53,924 nt of DNA from an uncultured Lachnoclostridium sp. (GCA_944381625.1 CALWLW010000024.1:1-53924), one strand, 5' to 3'; counted from the stretch's first letter, positions 24,534 to 34,106 are shown. Notes: a model not told the origin generated them from the sequence alone. Numbers and translations: made by a program.

Positions 24534-25784
24534 TCAATATTTTACTGTCTTCTTTTCATTATATACGTCCCGATCCAGCTCTCCCAGTTTGTCGGCCACG
24601 AGCATGCCGACCATAACGTCAACATCCACATTCATCAATGTGCGGAACATCCCTGCAAACCAGTCAATACCAATCAGGACCGCAATGCTCTCAAGGGGTA
24701 ATTCAAGAGAGGATGCGAGGAATGTATAAACAGGTATGGATCCGCCGGGCACGGAGATCGTGCCCATACACATCAGGCAGGAAAGGAGGACAGCCATGCC
24801 TGTCTGATAGGGACTCATCTGGATTCCTGTAGCCTGTGCCATAAAGAAAATTGCGGCCACATAGCACTGGACAGCTCCGCAGCTGTTCATGGACATGGTA
24901 ATCGGGCCTGTGAAATCTGCAACTTTACGGCTGACGCCAAATTTTGTCACCGCATCCTCCATTTTTGTTGGGAGACAGATAGCTCCGGAGGTCGTGGTAA
25001 TGGCCATCATTGACATTTTTGCAAATTTTTTTGGCATCTTAAACAGATTTATTTTACAAAGAACGGCTGTCAATGGCCCAAATAGAGCAAACTGGATCAT
25101 ATCTCCGATCAAAAGCAGGCCAAGGAATTTCATCATTGGTACTATTACTTTTAGTCCAGTAGAACCGGCGACATCGGCAAGCAGGCAGAAAATACCTGCC
25201 GGCGCAATATTCATCACCAGTTTGATGATATTAACAACAACGCCGTTGATTCCATTTACCCATTCAACCATATTTGTGTTTCCGCTATGCCTCGTATATC
25301 CCCCCATTGCCACGCCGAATAACAATGCAAATACAATACATGGCACCATATCTCCGTCCGCCATGGCTTTCATCACATTTGTCGGCACAAAATTCAGAAG
25401 AGTATCCGTAAGAGAAGAAGATACTGTTTCTGTTCTCGTCACCGCTTCCGCGCCTGCGATCTCTATACCGACGCCTGGCTTAATCAGCACAGATAAAATA
25501 ACGCCAATTACTGCAGCGATAATGGTAAACAGGATAATCCATTTAAACGTATGGAATCCCATCTTTCCCACATCCCGTCCATCGCCGCCTCCCACAGCCG
25601 CGGCTACCGAAGACATCACAAGAAGCACTACGGACATCTGAATCAGGCGGAGAAAAATGTCTCCAATAAACTTTAGGTTCCCAGCCCACGGTCCAACAAC
25701 AGACCCGAAAATAATACCGGCTGCTGTTGCAAGCAGTATCTGCGTTGTCAACGATAGTTTTAAACGCTTTTTATTATTCTTCAT
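24534..25784 (-). CDS. Dicarboxylate/amino acid:cation symporter (DAACS family)
   Basis: 416 residues, AGGAAG upstream, 15 bp after allC. Family signatures: LRLIQMSVVLLVMSSVAAAVGG near the first helices, the serine-rich loop ITTTSGAICLPTKMED, the motif MSMNSCGAVQCYVA, and VPGGSIPVYTFLA. About eight membrane helices with two re-entrant loops are expected. It is the last gene of the allD-allFG-carbamate kinase-allC operon, so the likely cargo is an anionic pathway compound: allantoate or ureidoglycolate in, or oxamate out. The substrate is inferred from context only. Confidence 0.85.
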   Translation of the reverse strand: MKNNKKRLKLSLTTQILLATAAGIIFGSVVGPWAGNLKFIGDIFLRLIQMSVVLLVMSSVAAAVGGGDGRDVGKMGFHTFKWIILFTIIAAVIGVILSVLIKPGVGIEIAGAEAVTRTETVSSSLTDTLLNFVPTNVMKAMADGDMVPCIVFALLFGVAMGGYTRHSGNTNMVEWVNGINGVVVNIIKLVMNIAPAGIFCLLADVAGSTGLKVIVPMMKFLGLLLIGDMIQFALFGPLTAVLCKINLFKMPKKFAKMSMMAITTTSGAICLPTKMEDAVTKFGVSRKVADFTGPITMSMNSCGAVQCYVAAIFFMAQATGIQMSPYQTGMAVLLSCLMCMGTISVPGGSIPVYTFLASSLELPLESIAVLIGIDWFAGMFRTLMNVDVDVMVGMLVADKLGELDRDVYNEKKTVKY

Positions 25785-25799
25785 ATAGAAACTTCCTGT

Positions 25800-27047
25800 T
25801 TATTTTTCAACCAGTTTCTGTGCCAGATTCGTCATAATTACGGAGGCCTTTGCAAATTCATCGTAAGATGTATATTCTACCGGGCAATGGCTCCTTCCAT
25901 CCTTACTTGGAACAAACAGCATCACGGTAGGAATGACCTGACCAATCTCCAGGGAGTCATGTCCGGCGCCGCTCGCAAGACGTTTGTAACTGTAGCCCTT
26001 CTCTTTGCAGTCGTCTTCCATAATCTGAAGCATTTCTTCGGACAGTTTTACCGGTGTGATTGTCAGCTTGTTATCCATCTCGTAACTTCCGCCCATGGCT
26101 TTTGTCTCGCGTTCCAGCGCCTTGCGTATTTTGGCTGTGATATCATTGATATGGTCATTATTGCTGGAACGGATGTCAACTGTGAATTCGACTTTTTCAG
26201 CGACGATATTCATTCCGCCGGGGATAGTGTTGATGTAACCGGTGGTCGCGACTGTTCCGTCTGCTTTCTCCCTTGCCCAGTCAGCGATTTTGGAAATGAC
26301 TTTTGTGGCCGCGTCCACAGCGTCAAGGCGCATATCCATCGGCGTGGTTCCCGCATGGTCTGCCCGTCCATGGACTGTTACCATGTAGCGCTGGATTCCC
26401 ACAATACAGTCAACCAGGCCGATTTCGATTTTTTCAGCGTCCAGCACAGGTCCCTGCTCAATGTGCAGTTCAAGGAAGGAACCGATGGAGCCTTCCGGCC
26501 ATTTTGCTTCTTCAATCTTCTCCGGATCAAGTCCGTATTCTTTCATCGCGTCGTAAATAGAAACGCCCGCAGTATCTTTGAATTTCCTGCAATATTCCAC
26601 ATTACGGTTTCCCAGCATTGCGCCGGAGCCGAAATAACCGGTCCCGAAACGCATGCCCTCTTCATCGCAGAAGCCGACCACAACGAAATCACGTTTCGGC
26701 TTAACTCCCCTTTCCTTAAGCTGCCTTGCAGCCTCAAGCGCGCAGACAACGCCTGCGATTCCATCGAAATCCCCGCCGTTTACCACAGAATCAAAATGGG
26801 AGCCCATCATAACACAGGGTGCGGAAGAATCTTCTCCCCGCATTACACCGATGATATTTCCTGCGGCGTCTTCCCGGACTTCAAGTCCTGCGGCTTCCAT
26901 CTCTTTTCTAAGATACTCCACTGCCTCTCTTGCTTCTTTTGTAAATGGAAGTCTTGTACATCCATTTCCCGGTGTAGCCGTATATTTTTTCAGACTCTCC
27001 AGGTTCCCTGCAATTCTCTCTCTGATTTTCTCAATTGCCACGTGCAT
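25800..27047 (-). CDS. allC: Allantoate amidohydrolase (allantoate deiminase), M20 family
   Basis: 415 residues; ATG 27047, or GTG 27041 which has better spacing to AAGGAGG. Metal-site and family motifs are in order: GSHFDSVVNGGDFDGIAGV, CDEEGMRFG, LHIEQGPVLD, and the dimerisation-domain motif RADHAGTTPMDMRLDA. The fold is that of AllC/HyuC-type N-carbamoyl amidohydrolases with two divalent metals. In this operon the expected reaction is allantoate to ureidoglycine + NH3 + CO2. Relatives also hydrolyse N-carbamoyl amino acids; the AllD/AllE/AllFG neighbourhood makes allantoate the best call. Confidence 0.85.
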   Translation of the reverse strand: MHVAIEKIRERIAGNLESLKKYTATPGNGCTRLPFTKEAREAVEYLRKEMEAAGLEVREDAAGNIIGVMRGEDSSAPCVMMGSHFDSVVNGGDFDGIAGVVCALEAARQLKERGVKPKRDFVVVGFCDEEGMRFGTGYFGSGAMLGNRNVEYCRKFKDTAGVSIYDAMKEYGLDPEKIEEAKWPEGSIGSFLELHIEQGPVLDAEKIEIGLVDCIVGIQRYMVTVHGRADHAGTTPMDMRLDAVDAATKVISKIADWAREKADGTVATTGYINTIPGGMNIVAEKVEFTVDIRSSNNDHINDITAKIRKALERETKAMGGSYEMDNKLTITPVKLSEEMLQIMEDDCKEKGYSYKRLASGAGHDSLEIGQVIPTVMLFVPSKDGRSHCPVEYTSYDEFAKASVIMTNLAQKLVEK

Positions 27048-27076
27048 GTTCCTCCTTGGAAAATATTAATGAAATC

Positions 27077-28012
27077 CTACAAATGGATCACGGTTCCTGT
27101 TTTTCCGGCAATCCCTTCCGCAGCTTTGTCAAGAAGCGTAATCAGTGTGCGGCGTCCTTCTCCGGACTCCGCGAAACGAATTGCCGCTTCGATCTTGGGA
27201 AGCATGGAACCTTTCGCAAACTGCTCCTGCGCGATGTATTTGTTCGCCTGTTCCACAGTCAGATCGGAAAGCCATTCCTGATTTTCTTTACCGAAATTGA
27301 TCGCAACTTTTTCGACTGCCGTCAGGATTACAAGATAATCTGCGCCAAGCTGCGCCGCCAGAAGGCTGCTTGCGTTATCTTTATCGATCACCGCATTCAC
27401 GCCGACCAGTTTACCTCCTTCGTTGACAACCGGGATACCGCCGCCTCCGCAGGTGATGACAATGTGGCCCGCCTCTACCAGAGTTCGAATCGTCTCCAGC
27501 TCACGGATTCGCTTTGGCATCGGAGAAGCTACTACAATGCGGTAGCCTCTTCCTGCGTCTTCCATGCAGCGGATGCCGTTTGCCTCATTTTCTTCGGCTT
27601 CTTCCTTTGTTAAAAATCTTCCGATTGGTTTTGTCGGATGCCGGAACGCTTCATCATCCTTATCCACCTCTACCTGCGACAGGATAGTAGAAACCTTACC
27701 GTCGATATTGCGGCTGTAAAGCTCATATTTGATTGCGTTCTGGAGGTCAATGCCAATATATCCCTGACTCATGGCAACGGAAGTCGGGAGCGGTACCTGT
27801 TTGTAATTCTCATATGAAACGATGAGATTATCCATTGCCTGCTGAATCATACCAACCTGTGGTCCGTTGCCGTGTGTAACAATAATGTCAATCCCCTGCT
27901 GAGCCAGGTCAACGATTACTTTTGCAGTTTTCGCTACTGCTTCTTTCTGTTCTTCAATGTCTTTGCCGAGGGCGTTTCCGCCCAGGGCAATTACAACTTT
28001 TTTCCTTCCCAT
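27077..28012 (-). CDS. Carbamate kinase
   Basis: 311 residues, normal length. VVIALGGNALG at the N-terminus, THGNGPQVGMI, CGGGGIPVV and VIDKDNASSLLAAQLGAD are the amino-acid-kinase fold motifs for phosphate and nucleotide binding in carbamate kinases. It makes ATP from carbamoyl phosphate and ADP, giving NH3 and CO2. It is placed 19 bp after the oxamate carbamoyltransferase fusion gene, the order seen for E. coli fdrA-ylbE-ylbF-ybcF. This is the energy-conserving step of the pathway. Confidence 0.93.
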   Translation of the reverse strand: MGRKKVVIALGGNALGKDIEEQKEAVAKTAKVIVDLAQQGIDIIVTHGNGPQVGMIQQAMDNLIVSYENYKQVPLPTSVAMSQGYIGIDLQNAIKYELYSRNIDGKVSTILSQVEVDKDDEAFRHPTKPIGRFLTKEEAEENEANGIRCMEDAGRGYRIVVASPMPKRIRELETIRTLVEAGHIVITCGGGGIPVVNEGGKLVGVNAVIDKDNASSLLAAQLGADYLVILTAVEKVAINFGKENQEWLSDLTVEQANKYIAQEQFAKGSMLPKIEAAIRFAESGEGRRTLITLLDKAAEGIAGKTGTVIHL

Positions 28013-28031
28013 AGATTCCCCCTATTCTGAC

Positions 28032-31000
28032 TTAAGCCTCAAAACCAAGCTTCTTCGCATAAGCTACGATTGCTTTCTCGAAACACTCCACCGGCGGATG
28101 TACCGTGCCTGCGCCAATCTGGCCATAGCCGGCAATTTTGTGCGCGATACCGGTGTTGATGACAGGCGTAATTCCCTTTTCCACAACCAGCCTTGCGTCG
28201 ATGCCCAGACAGATCCCCTGGAAGTTCCATGTGGGAACCGTGAAATTGGGATTTCTGTCAATGACAATTTCCATCATTTCATTGCTTGTACGCAGAGCAT
28301 CTTCATATCCGCCTGCCCCGACAAATCTTGTTACAGCAGGAGCCGCGATCATTGCCATACCGCCGACACCGAATGTCTCTGTGATCGCGCTGTCGCCCAT
28401 ATCCGGGCAGGCGTCTTCTCCGTCATATCCTGTGAAGTAAAGTCCCTGGGGCGTATTCACCGGACCCGTAAACCATTCGTCGCCCATGCCCGCGATGCGG
28501 ATACCGAATTCATATCCATTACGGCACATTGCTGTTACGATGGTTCCGTCCGTTCCCCTGCGGGCATCATCCATAACTGCTTTGCCGGTAGCCATCATGA
28601 TGTTCAGGAAGAACTGATCCGTATCTGATAAGAATTTGATTACATCGTAACGGTCTTTTTCGCTGATGTCTTTCATATCCGTAATGATCGGAGCCATCTC
28701 TTTCAGGAACACGAGAGAAGCCGCAATATTCCTCTGATGGAACTCATCGCCCATTGCGATTGCCTTTGCGATCAGCGGATTCAGTGCAAGGCCATTCTCC
28801 AGGGAACGAAGAGCTTTTCCAAGTGTCGGACCAAGGATATCTCTCATCCAGCGGAGTCTTTCGACGACATCCTCAGAGTATGCGCCGAAACGCAGTACTT
28901 TGCCGATCCCTTCGTTCATGGTACAGTAAGCTCTGTTTCCGCCGGTTTCATTTTCTACTACGAATACAGCCATGTTCGGAGAAGTGATTCCGCCCATTGG
29001 TCCTACTGCGCTGCAGTGGTGGCATGGAATGAATTTTATCTCTCCGTTTTCAAGCATCTTTCTTGCATCTGCCTCATTGTCTGCCCATTCCTCGAACAGA
29101 ACAGCGCCTACGCAGGAGCCCTGCATCGGGTCCGGCATATTTTTGTATTCTACTGGCGGGCCTGCATGAAGGATCACTTTGCCTTCAGCCAACTCCGGAA
29201 TCACTTCTTTTGCACGGACGTTGTCTTTGAGCACTGGCTGACTTGCAACGACTTTCGCGATAACCTCCCGGTTCTTCACATCAATTTCTTCGATGTTTCT
29301 CAGGAAATTAAGCGTCTTGATCAGCTTTACGTTTCCACCAGCCGGCGGCATCCAGTCATACTGAACCACATCGCAGCCAAACTGCTCGCAGACTTCCGCG
29401 AAACTCTTCAGGCCGATATTAATGATACGCGGTTTCTCAGAGAGCAGCTTGCGAAGCTCGTCAGACGGAGCGTTCTTTTTGGCATCTACGATCTGTTTTG
29501 GAAGAATTTCCTTTACCGGCTCTTCAAAGTCTCTTCCGATTGCGCGGATTGCCGTACGGCATGCAAGTTTATTGTTTTCGCAAACGATGACGCCGGCATC
29601 TTTCAGTTTTTTAACGGCTTCATCGTATCCCTGATAATCTGTTCTTGTTCCACATACCGTAGAGACAAAGAATACTTTCCTGTTCTGTGCCTTTGCTTTG
29701 TTCTGAAGCTCAATGATGGACGGAAGCAGCGCTCCTGCCATGTCGGCGTGAGAACCGTATCCAAGCATGATGTCGAACAGGATAACGCCCGTGGATTCAT
29801 CGTCCACTGCACTCTGCATACATTCGATACGTTTTGCAGGATCGATCATCGGGTGCGGTTTCCCCTGTGTATAAGCATCGTCGCCCAGGTCTACTACCAC
29901 GTTCCCATCAAGCTGAAGCATATATCCTTCGATATCTTCCGGCGGAATCTCGCAGTCAAACGCGTCTTTAATCAGCATAGCCGCTTCGTTTGCCAGCGTT
30001 CCGCCCGAATAGTACGCTTTGATTGTCTTCCTGTCCTCCGCCTTGAAGAATTCGGACTCATCCACATCCACCGTCGCTTCCGGAACCTCGGTTCCCCTCA
30101 CGAGGCTTACCGCGAGACGGGCCGCCTCGTCCAGCGTGTATGTATGATAGAAGTTTTCTTCGTGGTAGGTCGGTTTTTCACCCACAAACAGGGTTACAAC
30201 GGGTTTGCTGAAGCTGCTCAGCCGTGCGGAAATTTTATCTCTCACTTCTTTTGCCGGCGGCTTGGAGATAATGATCAGCACTTTCACAGCTTCGTCGTCT
30301 TCCATCGCATCGATCATATCCATCATGGTGATGCCGCCGATTGCCCCGTTCAGGTCGCGTCCGCCAATACCGATCGCGTTGGTTACGCCTTCCCCAAGCC
30401 GGTCGATGATCGTCGTCAATTCCTGGATACCTGTCCCGGAAGCGCCGATGATTCCAATGGAACCGGGAGCCACCTTGTTTGTGAACGCGATCGGTACGCT
30501 CTGGATAATTCCCGTGCCGCAGTCAGGTCCCATCACACAGAGTCCTTTTTCATGAGCTTTTTCTTTTAACGCCCTCTCATCTTCGATGGTCACGTTATCG
30601 CTGAACATGAATACGTTCAAACCTTCATCCAGGGCGCGGTCGGCTTCCAGCGCGGCGTATGCTCCAGGAATGGAGATGACCGCAAGGTTTGCTTCCGGCA
30701 TTTTCTTTAATGCTTTCTCCCAGCTCTTTACGCTCTCTGATTCTTTCTTTCCATTGGATTCTGTGGACTGCTTTTTGAAGAACTCTTCAATTTCCTCCAT
30801 GATTGTGCCAAGAAGCGCTTCCTCTTCAACGTCCGCAACCACAACCATGTCGTTTGCTGTGGCAGCCATCAGCTCTTCCGTATCAAGGCCGCTCTGTTTA
30901 AAGATGTCTTTATTTGCCGGCGTTGCCATCATAATGGATACTTTATTAACGCCTTCGATTGTGGAAATATGATTGGTGAGCAACATCAGCACCACGGAAT

Positions 31001-31037
31001 CATGGTAGCTTCCTTTCTGTACAACTGTTCTTAACAT
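28032..31037 (-). CDS. allFG: Oxamate carbamoyltransferase large polypeptide: FdrA-DUF1116 (AllF-AllG) fusion
   Basis: About 1001 residues from ATG 31037 (GGAGG 7 bp upstream); the frame extends to 31091 inside allD. Residues about 1-525 are an FdrA-type, succinyl-CoA-synthetase-like part (AVISIPGAYAALEADRAL, GIIGASGTGIQELTTIID, MLGYGSHADMAGAL). Residues about 538-1001 are the DUF1116/YlbE part (INIGLKSFAEVCEQFG, WMPPAGGNVKLIKTL, CHHCSAVGPMGGI, GDEFHQRNIAAS). In E. coli these are separate genes which, with the DUF2877 protein, form the enzyme splitting oxalurate into oxamate and carbamoyl phosphate. The frame runs through with no stop or shift, so the fusion is real unless an assembly error removed a stop. 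Confidence 0.85.
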   Translation of the reverse strand: MLRTVVQKGSYHDSVVLMLLTNHISTIEGVNKVSIMMATPANKDIFKQSGLDTEELMAATANDMVVVADVEEEALLGTIMEEIEEFFKKQSTESNGKKESESVKSWEKALKKMPEANLAVISIPGAYAALEADRALDEGLNVFMFSDNVTIEDERALKEKAHEKGLCVMGPDCGTGIIQSVPIAFTNKVAPGSIGIIGASGTGIQELTTIIDRLGEGVTNAIGIGGRDLNGAIGGITMMDMIDAMEDDEAVKVLIIISKPPAKEVRDKISARLSSFSKPVVTLFVGEKPTYHEENFYHTYTLDEAARLAVSLVRGTEVPEATVDVDESEFFKAEDRKTIKAYYSGGTLANEAAMLIKDAFDCEIPPEDIEGYMLQLDGNVVVDLGDDAYTQGKPHPMIDPAKRIECMQSAVDDESTGVILFDIMLGYGSHADMAGALLPSIIELQNKAKAQNRKVFFVSTVCGTRTDYQGYDEAVKKLKDAGVIVCENNKLACRTAIRAIGRDFEEPVKEILPKQIVDAKKNAPSDELRKLLSEKPRIINIGLKSFAEVCEQFGCDVVQYDWMPPAGGNVKLIKTLNFLRNIEEIDVKNREVIAKVVASQPVLKDNVRAKEVIPELAEGKVILHAGPPVEYKNMPDPMQGSCVGAVLFEEWADNEADARKMLENGEIKFIPCHHCSAVGPMGGITSPNMAVFVVENETGGNRAYCTMNEGIGKVLRFGAYSEDVVERLRWMRDILGPTLGKALRSLENGLALNPLIAKAIAMGDEFHQRNIAASLVFLKEMAPIITDMKDISEKDRYDVIKFLSDTDQFFLNIMMATGKAVMDDARRGTDGTIVTAMCRNGYEFGIRIAGMGDEWFTGPVNTPQGLYFTGYDGEDACPDMGDSAITETFGVGGMAMIAAPAVTRFVGAGGYEDALRTSNEMMEIVIDRNPNFTVPTWNFQGICLGIDARLVVEKGITPVINTGIAHKIAGYGQIGAGTVHPPVECFEKAIVAYAKKLGFEA

Positions 31038-31053
31038 GCTTTTTCCTCCATTA

Positions 31054-32106
31054 TCAGTCAGCAAATCTGTTTTTGTGGTCATATCTGTCAAAGTGAATGG
31101 CGTCGCTTCTTAAGTATTCAACCAGTTCATCGACAACTTCAATTCCGCCTTCGGCGTAAGCTTTGTCTCTTCTCATAACGGCTCTTTCACCCGGATAATA
31201 TACTTTGCCGTATCCTTCCGCCGCGGGCATCTCGCCAAGTTCATCACACACCTGGGACATGCTCTGTTTAAATTTCTCAAGACCAACGAATCTTTCCGGG
31301 TCAATTACGATATGCATCTGCCCAAGGCACCTTCCCTGGGAAAGATCATGATACATGGAGCTCACATGTTTTCCAAACGGGACTCCCAAAAGAACGCCTG
31401 AGAAGATATCCACCATCATCATCAGACCATATCCCTTCGCGCCTGCGATGGGAACCAGCGCATTTACAAGATGGGGATCTGTAACAGGAGCTCCCTTTTC
31501 ATCCACCGCCCAATCAGCCGGAATGGATGCGCCCTTGGAACGTTTGTCCAGGATCTTTCCCCATGCCTGAACTGTCGTCGCCATATCAAATACTACGGTT
31601 CTTTCATCTGCAGTCGGCGCCGCGAAAGAAATGGGATTCGTTCCATAATACGGTTCTGTTCCGCCGTATGGCACTGCCATCGGGTCGGACTGGCAGAATG
31701 TAATCGCAACCAGATCTTCTTTTGCAGCCATCTCAGAATAATATCCAATCGAACCGCTGTGGGACATGTTAGCCATACCGACTACGGCCACACCGTTTTT
31801 CTTGGCCATTTCAATGGCTTTTTTCATACCTTCCTGCGCCACCACATAGCCAATGCCATTGTCGCCGTCTAAAATCCCGGAACACGGGCCTGTTTCTTTC
31901 CACGTAAAATTCGGCTCCGTCGTAATACCGCCTTTAAAAATCCTCTCGCTGTAATACTCAACCCGTACAGCTCCGTGGGAAGCATATCCCCTCTCATGGG
32001 ACCAGGTCAGAATTTCTGCTGTTACTTCAGCATGTTCTTCTTTAAGCCCCGCCGCCATCATTTTGTTTTTCATCAATGTTTTCAGCTCGTTTCGTGAAAG
32101 TCTCAT
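31054..32106 (-). CDS. allD: Ureidoglycolate dehydrogenase (LDH2/MDH2 family)
   Basis: 350 residues from ATG 32106 (GGAGG 5 bp upstream), matching the E. coli AllD length. Family motifs: SHERGYASHGAVRVEYY, the catalytic-His region MANMSHSGSIGYYSEMA, PYYGTNPISFAAPT, and the C-terminal YPGERAVMRRDKAYAEGG. It is expected to oxidise (S)-ureidoglycolate to oxalurate with NAD(P)+. It is the first gene of the leftward catabolic operon with a promoter at 32171-32199. The family also includes malate and other 2-hydroxyacid dehydrogenases; the context supports AllD. Confidence 0.85.
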   Translation of the reverse strand: MRLSRNELKTLMKNKMMAAGLKEEHAEVTAEILTWSHERGYASHGAVRVEYYSERIFKGGITTEPNFTWKETGPCSGILDGDNGIGYVVAQEGMKKAIEMAKKNGVAVVGMANMSHSGSIGYYSEMAAKEDLVAITFCQSDPMAVPYGGTEPYYGTNPISFAAPTADERTVVFDMATTVQAWGKILDKRSKGASIPADWAVDEKGAPVTDPHLVNALVPIAGAKGYGLMMMVDIFSGVLLGVPFGKHVSSMYHDLSQGRCLGQMHIVIDPERFVGLEKFKQSMSQVCDELGEMPAAEGYGKVYYPGERAVMRRDKAYAEGGIEVVDELVEYLRSDAIHFDRYDHKNRFAD

Positions 32107-32170
32107 TTTGTCCTCCTTTTTTATAAGCTTTTCACAATCCACCCTTGTGGCCTGTCATTTTTGTGTATTC

Positions 32171-32209
32171 ATTATGTCGGTTTTTTTCACCGTTTTCAAT
32201 TTCCACTAT
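32171..32209 (-). promoter_or_regulatory. allD promoter with an upstream ATAGTGGA box
   Basis: Minus strand: TTGAAA (forward 32194-32199), 17 bp, CATAAT (forward 32171-32176). The octamer ATAGTGGA (forward 32202-32209) sits 2 bp upstream of the -35, exactly as at the MFS/allE promoter (38095-38133). Likely an activator site for the PucR-type regulator of this cluster. Confidence 0.6.
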
Positions 32210-32231
32210 AGACAAATGCACAAATAAGAAT

Positions 32232-32277
32232 TGTCCACTATGTGCCATATGACAAAATTTCAACTATGTTATACTTA
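32232..32277 (+). promoter_or_regulatory. Promoter of the hydrolase-allH unit with a second box
   Basis: Rightward extended -10 TG-T-TATACT (32269-32277) lies about 50 bp before the hydrolase ATG. Another copy of the box, ATTGTCCACTAT (32232-32243; inverse of ATAGTGGACAAT), lies upstream of where the -35 would be. A 12-bp match recurs at 38122-38133. A single regulator could thus drive both divergent units. Confidence 0.5.
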
Positions 32278-32328
32278 AGAAAATCTATTATATTAATTGC
32301 TGTATTTTTAATTTTTGAGGAAAAAACC

Positions 32329-33180
32329 ATGCTGCAGAAAAAGACCTGGAAACTGAACAATGTGAACTGGGAGAAATGGGTTACAAGATATACGGAATCC
32401 AACTGTTCACCCAAAGCAAGAATTTTTTACTTTCACGGAGGGGGCCTTCTTTACGGTTCCAGAAATGATCTGCCAAAGAAGCATCTTGAACTTCTTACAC
32501 AGGCAGGTTACGAGATTTTAGCCTTTGATTATCCCCTGGCTCCATCGGCGGATTTAGAGATGATTTTGAATGATGTATGTTCTTCCATCAATGGTTCCTG
32601 CGAGATGGACGCTGAATTTGCAAACGGCGCCTTGCCTTATTTTCTCTGGGGACGTTCTGCCGGTGCATATCTTTGTCTGATCGCTGCGGCCAGCGGTATG
32701 TTGAACAGAGCCCCTGACGGAATCCTGTCCTATTATGGATACGGTTTTCTCTGCGACAACTGGTTCTGTACGCCAAGCAATTATTATCTGACGTTACCCC
32801 GTATGGATGAATCCTGCCTGAAGCATATCCCTCAGACCATTCATGCAAACGGCAGCCTGGACAGCCACTACAGCGTTTACGTCTACGCCAGACAGACCGG
32901 AAACTGGAAAAATCTTATTTATAATGGCCGGGAAAAATACTTTTTCACCAGATATTCCCTCCGCACCTGCAATTATCTGCCCTGCCCGCTGTTTGCCGCG
33001 CACGCGATCGGAGATACGGATGTTCCATACTCCGAGTTTTCGGAATTGTGCAGCCGCTATCAGGCACAGCGTTTTATTGCCTCCGGCAATATCCACGATT
33101 TTGACCGTAATCAAAATGATCCTTTTACCGCGCCTCTTCTCTCAGCCACCATTCAATTTCTGGAGAAGAGACTGCTGTAA
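32329..33180 (+). CDS. Alpha/beta hydrolase of the esterase/formamidase type, function unknown
   Basis: About 283 residues from ATG 32329 (GAGG 8 bp upstream). The oxyanion motif is HGGG (36-39), the nucleophile elbow GRSAG (Ser110), the acid near Asp229/231 (GDTDVPYSEF), and the His in GNIHDFDRN (His256), a complete Ser-Asp-His triad. No signal peptide is seen, so it is cytoplasmic. The family includes carboxylesterases and kynurenine-formamidase-like amidases. It is transcribed with the DUF2877 subunit of oxamate carbamoyltransferase and divergent from allD, so a C-N or ester hydrolysis in ureide/oxamate metabolism is plausible but unproven. Confidence 0.75.
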   Translation: MLQKKTWKLNNVNWEKWVTRYTESNCSPKARIFYFHGGGLLYGSRNDLPKKHLELLTQAGYEILAFDYPLAPSADLEMILNDVCSSINGSCEMDAEFANGALPYFLWGRSAGAYLCLIAAASGMLNRAPDGILSYYGYGFLCDNWFCTPSNYYLTLPRMDESCLKHIPQTIHANGSLDSHYSVYVYARQTGNWKNLIYNGREKYFFTRYSLRTCNYLPCPLFAAHAIGDTDVPYSEFSELCSRYQAQRFIASGNIHDFDRNQNDPFTAPLLSATIQFLEKRLL

Positions 33181-33200
33181 TGATTGAAGGGAGCCCTCCT

Positions 33201-34055
33201 ATGAACATCCAGATCACCGCCGCATCCCGCTATGTTCGTGAACTTCTTGCGAGCCATAAACAGGGAACCGTTCATTCCGTTTACCGAAAAACCGTAAATC
33301 TTTCACTGGGAGGAACGCTCGTGGCTTTGCAGGCCGCAGATTCCCCGCTGTCTCCCATCAGTCTGATCACGCCTCTGACGGCGCAGGAAATGGAACTGCT
33401 TCCCATTCAGACCAAAGACTGTGTCTCCATCTCTTCCGATGTTATACAGGTTGGCCAAAGATGCTGTTTTTCCATAAGAAAAGCAGCTTCTGTGAATCTT
33501 AAATTATCTTCCTCCCTTTCCGATGATGAACTTTCGGTTCTGGAACGGCATATTTTTTCTGCTCTTGCCGCCCGCGATGCAGGGAGCTTTGAATTACTGT
33601 TTTTCCAGCCCCGGACAGCCTGTGAAATTCCATTTCTCGCGGCCGCAGGAAGACATCTTCTGGATGCTTCACAGGCCTTACACTTATCCGACTGGGAAGC
33701 AGCAGCCAGAGCGTTTGGCCGGCTCATCGGTCTGGGACTTGGACTGACTCCGGGAGGGGACGATTTCCTCTGCGGTATCCTGGCCGGTCTGATTTTATGC
33801 AGCATTGACAGACATCCTCTTTCAATTATTCTTCATGAAACCATAGCCAAAAATCTGGTTAATACCAATCAGATCAGCGCCGCATTTCTTCAATGTGCCC
33901 TGGAGGGCCAGTTCAGCGGAGCTGTCTGCTCTTTAACTGCCATGCCTTCTCCGGAAGAAATTCTTTCCAGCTTTTTGAAAATAGGACATTCCTCCGGGAC
34001 AGATACCCTTTGCGGCATCGCATATCTTCTGCAAAACCGCCGCCTTCTTAAATAA
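33201..34055 (+). CDS. allH: DUF2877 protein, third component of oxamate carbamoyltransferase
   Basis: 284 residues from ATG 33201 (GAAGGGAG upstream), close to E. coli YlbF. The conserved DUF2877 core is visible: RAFGRLIGLGLGLTPGGDDFLCGILAGL, then NTNQISAAFLQCALEGQFS and a C-terminal GHSSGTDTLCGIAYLL. In E. coli the FdrA, YlbE and YlbF products together carry out oxamate carbamoyl transfer. Here the first two are fused on the opposite strand and this one is separate, 20 bp after the hydrolase. That split is unusual and suggests coordinated divergent expression. Confidence 0.8.
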   Translation: MNIQITAASRYVRELLASHKQGTVHSVYRKTVNLSLGGTLVALQAADSPLSPISLITPLTAQEMELLPIQTKDCVSISSDVIQVGQRCCFSIRKAASVNLKLSSSLSDDELSVLERHIFSALAARDAGSFELLFFQPRTACEIPFLAAAGRHLLDASQALHLSDWEAAARAFGRLIGLGLGLTPGGDDFLCGILAGLILCSIDRHPLSIILHETIAKNLVNTNQISAAFLQCALEGQFSGAVCSLTAMPSPEEILSSFLKIGHSSGTDTLCGIAYLLQNRRLLK

Positions 34056-34106
34056 TTTTTATGGTTCAGTTTGAGATTCACAAGAATTCTGTTTTGACAT
34101 GCCTGT

